Shown piece after piece: positions 49,931 to 57,366 of a DNA stretch of 57,366 nucleotides. A program made the translations under genes and the position numbers. This stretch comes from Dactylosporangium sp. AC04546 (GTDB taxonomy: Bacteria > Actinomycetota > Actinomycetes > Mycobacteriales > Micromonosporaceae). The notes under the pieces are model-generated. The model made no database searches. It was not told where the DNA came from and was given only the letters and a program-made list of their open reading frames with translations. The DNA lies in assembly GCF_022095675.1 (NCBI RefSeq), contig NZ_JAHYSG010000081.1:1-57366 (forward strand), given 5' to 3'. Within the stretch, counting starts at the first letter, position 1. Each line of letters begins with the position of its first letter.

Positions 49931-50524
49931 GGTCATCGCGGCCGTGTCCAGCCAGGCGAGGGCTGCGGGGAGGTCGGCGAAGTTCGGCAGCAGGTCGTCG
50001 ACCGACAGCATCCGCAGCGCGGCGGTGACGCGGTCGGCGGCGCCGGCCAGGCAGATCCGCCGGCCGTGACCCGCCGCGACCTCGTGCGCGGCGACCAGCA
50101 CGGCGAGCAGGGCCGAGTCGGCCGACGGCAGCCGGCTCAGGTCGAACACCACGTGCTGGGTCGGGCGGATGCCGCTCGCGAGGAGGTCGTGGAGGTGGGC
50201 GTGGGTGGCCAGGTGCAGCGTGCCCGGGAGCTCGACGACCGTGACACCGTCGAGCTCGCGCCAGGTGACCGGCTGCGCCGCGCGGCCCGCCGGTGTGGCC
50301 CGCGCGAAGGACTCCTCGACCATGCCGTGCTCGCGCGGGGCGGGGCAGCGCCCGCAGGCGTGCGGCCCGGTCGGCCGCTGCGCGCCGCGCCAGCCGTCCT
50401 CCACGAACAGGCTCCACGCGACGCGCCAGGTGCCCATCGCGGGCGCGAGGTTGGCGACCAGCTGGCCGCAGGTGTCACAGGCGAGGCTGAAGTTCGCGCC
50501 GTCGCGGCTCAGCAGCGCGGTCAT
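49919..50524 (-). CDS. Cys-rich module fused to STAS domain
   Basis: 201 residues from ATG 50524 with GAGGAG 7 nt upstream; ATG 50542 is an alternative. The N-terminal ~70 residues (SLACDTCGQLVANL, WRVAWSLFVEDGWRG, HACGRCPAP) match the convergent 70-residue protein. The C-terminal ~110 residues form a STAS domain: TVVELPGTLHLATHAHLHDLL, HVVFDLSRLPSADSALLAVLVAAH. The phosphorylatable Ser of anti-anti-sigma factors would be in PSADSA. It probably relays a signal sensed by the Zn-like module into partner-switching. Confidence 0.8.
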   Translation of the reverse strand: MTALLSRDGANFSLACDTCGQLVANLAPAMGTWRVAWSLFVEDGWRGAQRPTGPHACGRCPAPREHGMVEESFARATPAGRAAQPVTWRELDGVTVVELPGTLHLATHAHLHDLLASGIRPTQHVVFDLSRLPSADSALLAVLVAAHEVAAGHGRRICLAGAADRVTAALRMLSVDDLLPNFADLPAALAWLDTAAMTAAY

Positions 50525-50620
50525 GGGCGGCTCCTCACTCATCGATGCATTTGCCACCTTCCGCGCTGCGTGTCGCCGATGTTCCGCAATTTCATGACAG
50601 TCGTGTGACGTTTGCCGCGG

Positions 50621-50656
50621 CCGGGGGTGACGCCACCGCGGCGCGGCCACCCCCGG
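50621..50656. terminator. hairpin near 3' end of DUF4386 gene
   Basis: CCGGGGGTG and CACCCCCGG arms (9 bp) around an 18-nt loop, ~40 bp past the stop of the gene at 50697-51374. The remaining stretch to 50524 shows only the STAS-gene leader. Confidence 0.5.
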
Positions 50657-50696
50657 TGCGGACCGGTTCAGCTCGGGCCGGCCCAGGTCACGGCGC

Positions 50697-51374
50697 TCAC
50701 CGGCCGTCCCGCAGCCAGTGCCAGGCCAGCGCGGCGACCCACAGCTCGTAGCCGAACGTGCTCAGGGCCAGCAGCGGGAACAGCGCGCCCGACACGAGGG
50801 TCGCGCTGCCGACCAGGCTGAGCACGACGACGACAGCGGCCGAGCGGACCAGCCACGGGGCCCTGCCGGTGGCGCGCAGGCCGAGCGCGATCGCGCCGAC
50901 GAAGAAGACCCGGGCGAAGACCGAGAACGCCAGGCCGTACGGGGCCACGGCGTCCCAGCCGGCGAGGATGCGCGGGTCGGCGCCGCCGGCCGCGGTCTCC
51001 AGGGCGACGTCGTGCAGCATGCCGGCCAGCGGCCAGATCAGCGCGAGCAGCACGCCGGACGCGACCGCGACGGTGGCCAGGACGCCGCTGGCGTCGGCCC
51101 GGCGCAGCCGCGCCCAGACGGCGCCGAGGAAGCCCAGCAGCAGCGAGCCGGCGGCCATGAAGGCGAAGTTGCCGGCGCGGTACAGGCCGGCGGCCTCCTG
51201 GACGCTCTGCCCGCGCTCCATTGCCGGGTCGGACGGCGCACCGCCGTGCGGCAGCACGAACACCGCCATCGCGATCATCACGAGCAGCTGGCAGACGGTG
51301 AAGGCGAGCCCGAAGCGGGTGCTGGTCCGCACGGGGTCGGCGGTGGTGGTGGCGGTGACGGCTGGCGCGGTCAT
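50697..51374 (-). CDS. DUF4386-like membrane protein
   Basis: 225 residues from ATG 51374 with AGGAGC upstream. Six hydrophobic helices are visible. Distinct blocks are FGLAFTVCQLLVMIAMAVF, GNFAFMAAGSLLLGFLGAVW, YGLAFSVFARVFFVGAIALG and FPLLALSTFGYELWVAALAW. It resembles DUF4386/unknown integral membrane proteins of actinobacteria. It is divergent from a two-component system that may regulate it. Confidence 0.65.
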   Translation of the reverse strand: MTAPAVTATTTADPVRTSTRFGLAFTVCQLLVMIAMAVFVLPHGGAPSDPAMERGQSVQEAAGLYRAGNFAFMAAGSLLLGFLGAVWARLRRADASGVLATVAVASGVLLALIWPLAGMLHDVALETAAGGADPRILAGWDAVAPYGLAFSVFARVFFVGAIALGLRATGRAPWLVRSAAVVVVLSLVGSATLVSGALFPLLALSTFGYELWVAALAWHWLRDGR

Positions 51375-51535
51375 CGTGCTCCTCTCAACAGTGGACGGGG
51401 TGCCAGCAACGTACGGACGCGGGCACCCCGCCGGCATCGACCCGCGGGCGGCTTCGCGGCTCAGCCCGCGGGTGCGACGCCGATCAGCCCGTGGGATGAG
51501 GCGGCGCGGATGAGCGATGTCCTACGCTCGCGGTC

Positions 51536-52648
51536 GTGAACGCGTGGGTGGCCCGGCTGCGGGTGGCACGGTCGGACGCCGTCCTGGCGGGTGTGCTGAC
51601 CGCGATCGCGCTCGCCCAGACGCTCGCGTTCCCGATCGCCGGCCGGGGCATCGGCGAGCTCTACGTGCTCGGGTCGAGCCTGCCGCTGGCCTGGCGCCGG
51701 CGGTACCCGCTGGAGTCCGCCGCCGTCTCGAGCGCGTTCTGGCTCATCCCGCTCGACGGCTTCCCCGTGCTCGGATTCGTCGCCGTCGTCCTGCAGTTCT
51801 TCGCCGTCGGCGCCTACGGCGCGCCGCGCGCCGCCGTCTGGGCGGTCACCGCGTGGGGCTGCCTCACCGGGGCCGTCGGCACGCTGCTCGGCCCCGAGCT
51901 GCCGGTGGCCGTCATCGGCGCGGTGCTGTCCGTCGTGGCGCCGGTGGCGGCCGGGCAGCTCGTCGCCCACCAGCGCCAGCAGAACCGGGCGCTGCTGCAG
52001 CTGGCCGCCGAGCTGGAGACCGAGAAGCGCAAGGTGCGCGAGGCCGCGGTCAGCGAGGAGCGGGCCCGGATCGCCCAGGAGCTGCACGACGTCCTCGGCC
52101 ACGAGCTGACCCTCATCGCCGTGCAGGCCGAGGCGGCATCCGCGGCGCTGCGGCTGGCCCCGGCGCGGGCCGCCGCGCCCGTCGAGGCGATCCGCGAGAC
52201 CTCGCACCGGACCCTGCGCCAGATCCGCTCGGCGCTCGACCTCGTGGCGCCGCCCGCCGACCCGACCGACGCGACCGCCGAGGGGCTCGCCGAGCTCGCG
52301 CGGCGGGCCGACGCGGCCGGGGTGGCGAACTCGCTCGCGCTCACCGGCACGCCCTGGCCGGGCGAGACGCCGGTCTGGCTGGCGGTGCACCGCATCGTCC
52401 GCGAGTGCCTGACCAACGCCGGCCGGCACGCGCCCGGCCGGGCGGTCGCGGTCGGCGTGCACTGGGCGCCGGACACCGTCACCGTCACCGCGGCCAACCC
52501 GGCGGACGCCCGGGCGCAGCCGGTGCCGGGGCGCGGCCTGGCCGGCATGCGGCACCGGGCGGAGCTGCTCGGCGGCACGTTCACCGCCGCGGTCCGCGAC
52601 GGCTCGTTCGAGGTACAGGTGACGCTTCCGGCCGGGGAGTCGCGATGA
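51536..52648 (+). CDS. sensor histidine kinase, NarL-partner type
   Basis: 370 residues from GTG 51536. There are about five TM helices in the first 150 residues, then a coiled linker (LQLAAELETEKRKVREAAVSEE). The H-box ARIAQELHDVLGHELTLIAVQ contains the phospho-His. The ATPase domain has HRIVRECLTNAGRHAPG and GRGLAGMRHRAELLGG. It is an intact DesK-like kinase, coupled to the regulator by an ATGA overlap; contrast it with the H-box-less paralog at 25073. Confidence 0.93.
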   Translation: MNAWVARLRVARSDAVLAGVLTAIALAQTLAFPIAGRGIGELYVLGSSLPLAWRRRYPLESAAVSSAFWLIPLDGFPVLGFVAVVLQFFAVGAYGAPRAAVWAVTAWGCLTGAVGTLLGPELPVAVIGAVLSVVAPVAAGQLVAHQRQQNRALLQLAAELETEKRKVREAAVSEERARIAQELHDVLGHELTLIAVQAEAASAALRLAPARAAAPVEAIRETSHRTLRQIRSALDLVAPPADPTDATAEGLAELARRADAAGVANSLALTGTPWPGETPVWLAVHRIVRECLTNAGRHAPGRAVAVGVHWAPDTVTVTAANPADARAQPVPGRGLAGMRHRAELLGGTFTAAVRDGSFEVQVTLPAGESR

Positions 52649-53298
52649 TCCGCGTCCTGGTCGTCGACGACCAGGCCCTGGTGCGGCAGGGCCTGCGGCT
52701 GATCCTCGAGCTGGCCGGGTTCGAGGTGGCCGAGGCGGGCGACGGCGCAGCCGCGGTCGCGGCCGTCGCCGATCAGCGGCCCGACGTGGTGCTCATGGAC
52801 CTGCGCATGCCGGTGCTGGACGGCGTCGAGGCGACCCGGCGGATCGTCGCCGGCGGCGACGGCAGCACCCGGGTCATCGCGCTCACCACGTTCGACGCCG
52901 ACGAGCACGTCATCAACGCCCTGCGGGCCGGAGCGGTCGGCTTCCTGCTCAAGGACGTGACGTCGGAAGGCCTGGCCGACGCGGTCCGCCGGGCGGTGGA
53001 CGGCGAACCCGTCATGGCGCCGAGCGTGCTGGCCCGGCTCATGGACCACTTCGCGGCGCGGCCGCCGCGGCCGCCGGCGCCGCCCGCCGGTGTCGCCGAG
53101 CTCAGTGAGCGCGAGCTGGAGGTGCTGACCCGCATCGGCGCGGGCCTGTCGAACGCCGAGATCGCCGCGGAGCTGGTCATCAGCATGGCCACCGTGAAGA
53201 CGCACGTCCGGCACATCCTGGCCAAGCTCGACGTGCGGGACCGGGCCCAGGCGATCGTCGTGGCGCACGAGGCCGGCCTGCGTCACGGGGCGCGCTGA
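52645..53298 (+). CDS. LuxR/NarL-type response regulator
   Basis: 217 residues. The receiver has VLVVDDQALVRQGLRLIL, VVLMDLRMPVLDG (phospho-Asp), LTTFDADEHVINALRAGA and FLLKDVTSEGLA. The HTH is LSERELEVLTRIGAGLSNAEIAAELVISMATVKTHVRHIL. Its 3' end overlaps the convergent MEDS gene by 16 bp. Confidence 0.95.
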   Translation: MIRVLVVDDQALVRQGLRLILELAGFEVAEAGDGAAAVAAVADQRPDVVLMDLRMPVLDGVEATRRIVAGGDGSTRVIALTTFDADEHVINALRAGAVGFLLKDVTSEGLADAVRRAVDGEPVMAPSVLARLMDHFAARPPRPPAPPAGVAELSERELEVLTRIGAGLSNAEIAAELVISMATVKTHVRHILAKLDVRDRAQAIVVAHEAGLRHGAR

Positions 53299-54218
53299 GC
53301 CAGCCTGACGGTGAAGCCCTCCGCCGAGCGGTAGAGGCTCACGTGGTCGCAGGTCTGGTGCGCGATCCACAGCCCGAACCCGGCCGACGCGTCGTCGCCG
53401 CCGGCCGGCAGCAGCCCGGCGAACGGGTACGCCGGCCCGGGGCCGCCGTCAGCGACCGTGACCACGACCCGCCCCGCCCCGGCCCAGATCCGCATCCGCA
53501 CCGGCGCCCGGCCGTACATGTGGGCGTTGGTGACGACCTCGCTGACCGCCAGGGCGAGGTCGTCGAGGTCGCCGAGCCTGCGCGCGCGCACCGCCTCCCG
53601 GGCCTCGGCCGGCGTCGGGCCGACCAGCTCGGCGACCGGCGGCCCGGCCTGGATCGGGTCGGCGACCGGCGGGCGGCGTTCGAGGAGGAACTCGGTGGGT
53701 TCGGTGTACTGCGGGTTCGGCTCGTGCCGGCCGTCCGGCCGGGCGGTTCGCGGGTGGGTGCGGGCGACGTCGGCGAGCACCGCCGGCGCCGTGGTGCGCT
53801 CGTTGTAGGCGCACATGCTCCACAGCGGGAACTCGTCGTAGGCGTGGTTGATCGCCGACTCGTACCGCGCCCACCAGTCCCAGGTGGCGCCGAGCGCCTC
53901 GGGGGGCAGCTCGCCGACGATGCGGATCTGGCCGTTGTCCTCGGCGAGTTCGGCGAGCAGCCGCCGGTAGGCGCGGATCGCGCCGGCCGGCCGGGCGTAG
54001 ACCTCGCCGCCACTCATGAACGTGACCGGGCAGCCCGCCGGCAAGGCCTCGCGCACGAGCCCGGCGTTGCGTTCGCCGAGCGCGACGATCGTGGGCTCGC
54101 CGGCGGCGACCCCGCCGATCAGGAACGGCACCACGACGGCGAGCAGGTGCTCGTCCGAGTCGTAGCGGATCGCCTCGTGGAAGTACCCCGTGTGGCCGGC
54201 CGCCGCGCCTGTCCTCAT
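53283..54218 (-). CDS. MEDS sensor fused to anti-sigma-type HATPase
   Basis: 311 residues from ATG 54218 (MRTGAAAGHTGYFHEAIRYDSDEHLL). The first ~175 residues match the MEDS/DcmR sensory domain (FLIGGVAAGEPTIVALGERN, VYARPAGAIRAYRRLLAE, SMCAYNERTTAPAVLADVARTHP). The last ~120 are a GHKL ATPase of the RsbW type (LGDLDDLALAVSEVVTNAHMYG, VTVADGGPGP, GFGLWIAHQTCDHV). It probably phosphorylates a STAS anti-sigma antagonist in response to a bound ligand. A STAS protein lies 2.8 kb away, though no direct link is shown. Confidence 0.9.
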   Translation of the reverse strand: MRTGAAAGHTGYFHEAIRYDSDEHLLAVVVPFLIGGVAAGEPTIVALGERNAGLVREALPAGCPVTFMSGGEVYARPAGAIRAYRRLLAELAEDNGQIRIVGELPPEALGATWDWWARYESAINHAYDEFPLWSMCAYNERTTAPAVLADVARTHPRTARPDGRHEPNPQYTEPTEFLLERRPPVADPIQAGPPVAELVGPTPAEAREAVRARRLGDLDDLALAVSEVVTNAHMYGRAPVRMRIWAGAGRVVVTVADGGPGPAYPFAGLLPAGGDDASAGFGLWIAHQTCDHVSLYRSAEGFTVRLAQRAP

Positions 54219-54320
54219 CGGCCCGCGTTTTCCATTGCTGGAGGGTAACCGCCAGGCGACCGGCCCGCCGGGTTCGGCAACATTGCCGGTCCGGCCGACC
54301 TGGGACGATCCGGTCGGTAC

Positions 54321-54349
54321 TGGAACCATCATCCATCATCGGCTATGAT
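54321..54349 (+). promoter_or_regulatory. candidate promoter of NTF2-like gene
   Basis: TATGAT (54344-54349) is a good -10, with TGGAAC 17 bp upstream as a weak -35. The start codon lies 28 nt downstream. Confidence 0.4.
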
Positions 54350-54377
54350 GTGGTGTTCGGTGTCCTACGGTTGCGCC

Positions 54378-54758
54378 ATGAGCGATCGGGTCACCGCCTT
54401 CTTCGAGTCCTTCCGCGTCGCGAGCGACGCCCTCGACACCACCACCCTCGCCGGCTGCTTCGCCGACGCCTTCCTGGCCGCCGATCCGGGCGGCGCCCGG
54501 CCCGTTCCCCGCGACGCGTTCCTGCAGGCCCTGCCGCGCCGCGCGCAGATGTTCGCGGACGCCGGCGTCGGCCGGGCCGAGCTGACCGACCTGCGGGTCC
54601 AGCCGCTCGACGAGCACTACCGCCTCGTGCGCACCGAGTGGTCGGCGCCCCGCCTCGACGGCGGAGCGGCGGTGCCGTTGGCGTCGTCGTTCCTGCTGCA
54701 CGACGACGGCGAGACGCTGCGCATCGTGCTGTACCTCAACCACCAGGGGCTGACGTGA
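54378..54758 (+). CDS. NTF2/SnoaL-like small protein
   Basis: 126 residues from ATG 54378 (MSDRVTAFFESFRVASDAL). The cone-shaped NTF2 fold is suggested by the N-terminal helices, ALDTTTLAGCFADAFLAADPGG, and the closing strands YRLVRTEWSAPRL, SFLLHDDGETLRIVLYLNHQ. The function is unknown. It converges with apbE, whose stop is 1 bp away. Confidence 0.75.
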   Translation: MSDRVTAFFESFRVASDALDTTTLAGCFADAFLAADPGGARPVPRDAFLQALPRRAQMFADAGVGRAELTDLRVQPLDEHYRLVRTEWSAPRLDGGAAVPLASSFLLHDDGETLRIVLYLNHQGLT

Positions 54759-54759
54759 G

Positions 54760-55542
54760 CTACGACACCCGCCAGCCGGTGGTGGCCTGGCGCAGGCCGG
54801 AGGCGCTGACGAGCAGCGCGCCGTAGCCGTCCAGGGTGTCCAGCCAGGGCAGCGAGCGGGGGCCGCGGGCCGCGGCGGCGGTGGCGTAGACGTCGGCCCA
54901 CAGCAGGTCCGGGCCGGTCACGGTGACCGAGCGGACCGCCACGGCGGGCCGGCGGGTGCGCGGGTCGATGATGTGCGCGCCGCGGCGGGCGGTGCCGGAC
55001 GTGGCGACGGCCCCGCTGCGCCGTTCGAGCACCTGGAGCAGGCGGGCCGGGTCGTCGGGGTCCTCGACCCCGACCCGCCATGCGGGATGGCCGGGCTCGG
55101 CGTGCAGGAGGATGTCGCCGCCCGCGTTGAGGCACCAGGAGTACCCCCGCAGCTGACGCAACTGGCGGGCGGCCCGCTCGACGGCCCAGCCCTTCACGAG
55201 GCCGGACGGGTCGAAGCGGGGCGCGCCGGTGCGCGGGTCGGGCAGGCCGCGCGGGTCGAACCAGCCGCCGGTGCGGTCGCGGGCCTCGTCGCACAGCCCC
55301 AGCACCTCGGCGAAGGCCGGGTCCGCGGCGTCGACGGCCAGGTCGCCGCGCTCCCAGCGGGACAGGTCGCTGTCGTCGCGGTACGGGCTGAAGACGGCGT
55401 CGGCGCGGCGCAGGCCGGCGAAGCACGCCGCGACCCGGGCCCCGGCGTCGGCCGTGCCGACGCCCGGCCCGCGCAGGTGGATGCTGACCGGCAGGCCCAT
55501 GATCTGCTCGACCCAGGCCCGCCGGGGCAGGGTGGCGGTCAC
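54760..55542 (-). CDS. apbE: FAD:protein FMN transferase
   Basis: 260 residues from GTG 55542, overlapping the upstream stop (GTGA). ApbE signatures are VEQIMGLPVSIHL, FSPYRDDSDLSRWERGD, DPSGLVKGWAVERAA, YSWCLNAGGDILLH, TSGTARRGAHIIDP and the Mg site region DLLWADVYATAAAA. It attaches FMN covalently to a Thr in an SGAT motif, and such a motif is present in the neighbouring FMN-binding protein. There is no lipoprotein signal, so it may act in the cytoplasm before export, or by another route. Confidence 0.95.
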   Translation of the reverse strand: MTATLPRRAWVEQIMGLPVSIHLRGPGVGTADAGARVAACFAGLRRADAVFSPYRDDSDLSRWERGDLAVDAADPAFAEVLGLCDEARDRTGGWFDPRGLPDPRTGAPRFDPSGLVKGWAVERAARQLRQLRGYSWCLNAGGDILLHAEPGHPAWRVGVEDPDDPARLLQVLERRSGAVATSGTARRGAHIIDPRTRRPAVAVRSVTVTGPDLLWADVYATAAAARGPRSLPWLDTLDGYGALLVSASGLRQATTGWRVS

Positions 55543-55964
55543 AGGTGTGCCTTGTCGAGGGCGGCCTGCAGGGACTCCCGGTACCCGTCGGTGGTGACGG
55601 TGGCGCCGGAGACGGTGTCGATGTCGGCGCTCTGGGCGTCGATCGTCTCCCGCACCAGGATGGGCAGGGCGCGGGCGTTGATCTGCCGGTCCTTGCCGTT
55701 GTTGTCGGGGTACACCGGGACGGACACGGCGGTGATCCGGCGGTCGGCGACGGTGATGACGACCTGGACGTCACCCCAGCGGGTCGAGGCGACCGAGCCC
55801 TCGTAGGTGGTGCCGCCACCGGTGCTGCCGCTGCCGCCGCCGGTGGTGCCACCCGGCGCGGCGGTGGTGGCCGGCGGCGCGCCGGCGCCGAGGCTGGTGC
55901 GGTAGCTGAACAGCAGGACCACCGCGGCGAGGGTGGACAGCAGCCAGAGGGTGATGCGTCGCAA
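55539..55964 (-). CDS. membrane-anchored FMN-binding protein
   Basis: 141 residues from TTG 55964, chosen because GGAG lies 8 nt upstream and the TM anchor follows at once (ITLWLLSTLAAVVLLFSY). A Gly/Thr/Ser-rich linker precedes the FMN_bind domain (YEGSVASTRWGDVQVVITVADRRITAVSVP). The flavinylation motif is DTVSGATVTTDGY, where the Thr receives FMN from ApbE. It acts as an extracytoplasmic electron carrier, linked to the flavocytochrome upstream (8-bp gap). Confidence 0.92.
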   Translation of the reverse strand: MRRITLWLLSTLAAVVLLFSYRTSLGAGAPPATTAAPGGTTGGGSGSTGGGTTYEGSVASTRWGDVQVVITVADRRITAVSVPVYPDNNGKDRQINARALPILVRETIDAQSADIDTVSGATVTTDGYRESLQAALDKAHL

Positions 55965-55972
55965 CGTGGCTC

Positions 55973-57366
55973 CTACCAGGCGAACTGTTCGGTGTGGATG
56001 CGGCCGGGAGCGGTGCCGGCTTCCCGGGCGGCGGCCCGGGCCGCCGCGGTCCAGGCGTCGGGGCCGCACAGGTAGACGTCGGCGGCGGCGATGTGCGGGA
56101 CGAGGCGGTACAGCGCCTCCGCGTCGGTCAGGCCGGCGGCCGGGGCGGGCAACCACGACTCCGCGCGGGCCCGTGGCCCTAGGAGGTACACGACCCGGAC
56201 GCCGCGGTGCCGGGCCAGCCAGTCGAGCTCGGAGCGGAACACCAGGTCCGCCTCGCTGCGGGCCCGGTACACCAGGGTCGCCCGGCCCGGGGCGTAGGGC
56301 AGCTCGCCGAGCAGGGCCAGCAGCGGGGTGACGCCGATGCCGCAGCCGAGCATGACGACCTGGCCGCCGGTGTAGTGCTCGCCGGTGAGCCGGCCGTACG
56401 GGCCCTCGATCAGCGCCCGGGTGCCGGGCCGCAGGCCGGCGAGGCGGGCGCTGCCGTCGCCGAGATCCTTCACGGTGATGCGCAGCACGCCGGTGTGCGG
56501 CGTCGCGGACAGGGAGTACGGGTGGGCGCGGCTCCAGCCCGGCCCGTCGAGGAACCGCCACTGGAAGAACTGCCCGGCCCGCACCGGCAGCCGCTCCAGG
56601 TCGCGGCCGCGCAGGTAGACCGTGGTCAGGCCGGGGCCCTCGCGGACGACCCGGTCGACGACGAGCCGGTGGCGCCAGTTGCGCCAGGCCGGCAGCCCGA
56701 TGCGGTACACCACGACGGCGCCGGCGGCGGCCGCGTACAGGGTCCACCAGTAGGCGCGCGACCACGCGGAGCCGATGAAGTCGGTGCCGGTCCAGATCTG
56801 GTGGGGCAGCGCCAGCCCGGCGCCGAGGTACGCGTAGAGGTGCAGCAGGTGCCAGGACTCGTACCGCAGCCGCCGGCGCGCGGCCCGCATCGACGTCGCC
56901 ACCACCAGGACCAGCAGCAGGGTCCCCGCCGCCGCCAGCAGCATGCCCGGATAGTCGACGACCAGGTCCCACAGCTCGCCGACCACGTTGGCGTGGGCGG
57001 CGCCGGCGTAGCCGACGGTGATGAGCACGACGTGGGCCAGCATGAGGTGGAAGGACGTGAAGCCGGTCCAGCGGTGCCAGCGGGCCAGGCGGTCCTGGCC
57101 GAAGGCGCGCTCGACCAGCGGTACCCGGGCCATCAGCAGCACCTGGAGCAGCAGCAGGTCCGAGGCGAGCAGGCCGGTGAGCCGCCCGAGTGAGGACACC
57201 CCGTCCGGCCAGGCGCCGCCCAGGTCCTGCAGCCCGCGGTTGCCCACCCACAGGGCGGTCACCACCAGCAGGCTCGCCCCGGCGGCGACCCCGGCGGCGT
57301 CGGCCCACCAGCGGGGCGCGGCGGGCGGGGCCGGGCGCGACCGGGCCGGGGCGAGCCTGCTGGTGG
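55973..57366 (-). CDS. ferric reductase-like transmembrane flavocytochrome, 5' partial
   Basis: The frame is open to the right edge (TSRLAPARSRP... region), so the start is probably outside; 430 residues follow the first internal GTG (57265). About six TM helices carry haem-type His residues (ARWHRWTGFTSFHLMLAHVVL, SWHLLHLYAYLGAGLALPHQIW). The C-terminal NADPH-oxidase-like domain has HPYSLSATP (FAD), GCGIGVTPLLALLGELP (NAD) and VYLCGPDAW. It would pass electrons from NAD(P)H across the membrane, probably to the FMN-binding protein and on to an external acceptor. Confidence 0.92.
   Translation of the reverse strand, partial: TSRLAPARSRPAPPAAPRWWADAAGVAAGASLLVVTALWVGNRGLQDLGGAWPDGVSSLGRLTGLLASDLLLLQVLLMARVPLVERAFGQDRLARWHRWTGFTSFHLMLAHVVLITVGYAGAAHANVVGELWDLVVDYPGMLLAAAGTLLLVLVVATSMRAARRRLRYESWHLLHLYAYLGAGLALPHQIWTGTDFIGSAWSRAYWWTLYAAAAGAVVVYRIGLPAWRNWRHRLVVDRVVREGPGLTTVYLRGRDLERLPVRAGQFFQWRFLDGPGWSRAHPYSLSATPHTGVLRITVKDLGDGSARLAGLRPGTRALIEGPYGRLTGEHYTGGQVVMLGCGIGVTPLLALLGELPYAPGRATLVYRARSEADLVFRSELDWLARHRGVRVVYLLGPRARAESWLPAPAAGLTDAEALYRLVPHIAAADVYLCGPDAWTAAARAAAREAGTAPGRIHTEQFAW

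Overview
This is a very GC-rich window, packed with overlapping genes that often use GTG or TTG starts. It carries actinobacterial hallmarks: ECF42/DGPF modules, DUF664/DinB and deazaflavin-type reductases, Tat-exported proteins, a SARP regulator, a lasso-peptide cluster and NsrR with an Asp8 ligand. I infer a chromosomal segment of a filamentous actinomycete, most likely Micromonosporaceae-like. No rRNA, tRNA, CRISPR array, transposase or integrase is visible.

Layout. 0-5.7 kb: a translationally coupled operon with two paralogous alpha-solenoid/beta-propeller proteins (the first cut by the window edge), an Hsp70-type ATPase lacking a lid, and a DUF1257/Ycf35-like protein. 5.7-15.5 kb: housekeeping and regulatory genes, including a TetR/SDR pair with twin operators, DinB, a methyltransferase, an XRE-cupin regulator with its DHA2 exporter, a double Lrp regulator, DoxX, an SGNH hydrolase, a GNAT fragment, DUF998, a lipoprotein and a Ser/Thr kinase. 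15.5-20.6 kb: two DGPF-ECF42 sigma modules, each preceded by a TGTCG-N18-CG(A/T)C promoter-like element. 20.6-27.9 kb: a deazaflavin-type reductase, glyA, two tail-to-tail LuxR-type two-component systems (one kinase lacks its phospho-acceptor box) and an ABC exporter. 27.9-36.0 kb: a complete class III lasso-peptide cluster (precursor, cyclase, RRE protein, peptidase, ABC ATPase, ABC permease, SARP). Two paralogous Tat-exported proteins of unknown function flank it, and an FAD monooxygenase follows. 36.0-37.7 kb: a gene graveyard with SDR, caspase-like and GGDEF remnants. 37.7-40.3 kb: a persulfide-detoxification locus (MBL persulfide dioxygenase-rhodanese, two 53-residue proteins, a CstR-like repressor with three operators, DUF2231). 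40.4-45.3 kb: an OmpR-type two-component system and a P1B-5-type metal ATPase with a C-terminal hemerythrin domain. 45.4-49.6 kb: a HIT-like protein, a GNAT remnant, a Tat-exported M20 hydrolase, then NsrR, flavohaemoglobin and a cupin. 49.7-54.8 kb: two proteins sharing a Cys-rich module (one fused to STAS), DUF4386, a third LuxR-type two-component system, a MEDS-ATPase regulator and an NTF2-like protein. 54.8-57.4 kb: ApbE, an FMN-binding protein and a ferric-reductase-like flavocytochrome (cut by the window edge), forming an electron-transfer module.

The strongest discoveries are the new class III lasso core (BI-32169-like ring and disulfide pattern) with its flanking Tat paralogs, the solenoid-propeller/Hsp70/DUF1257 operon, a histidine kinase with a cleanly missing H-box, and the repeated occurrence of short tandem duplications spanning stop codons.
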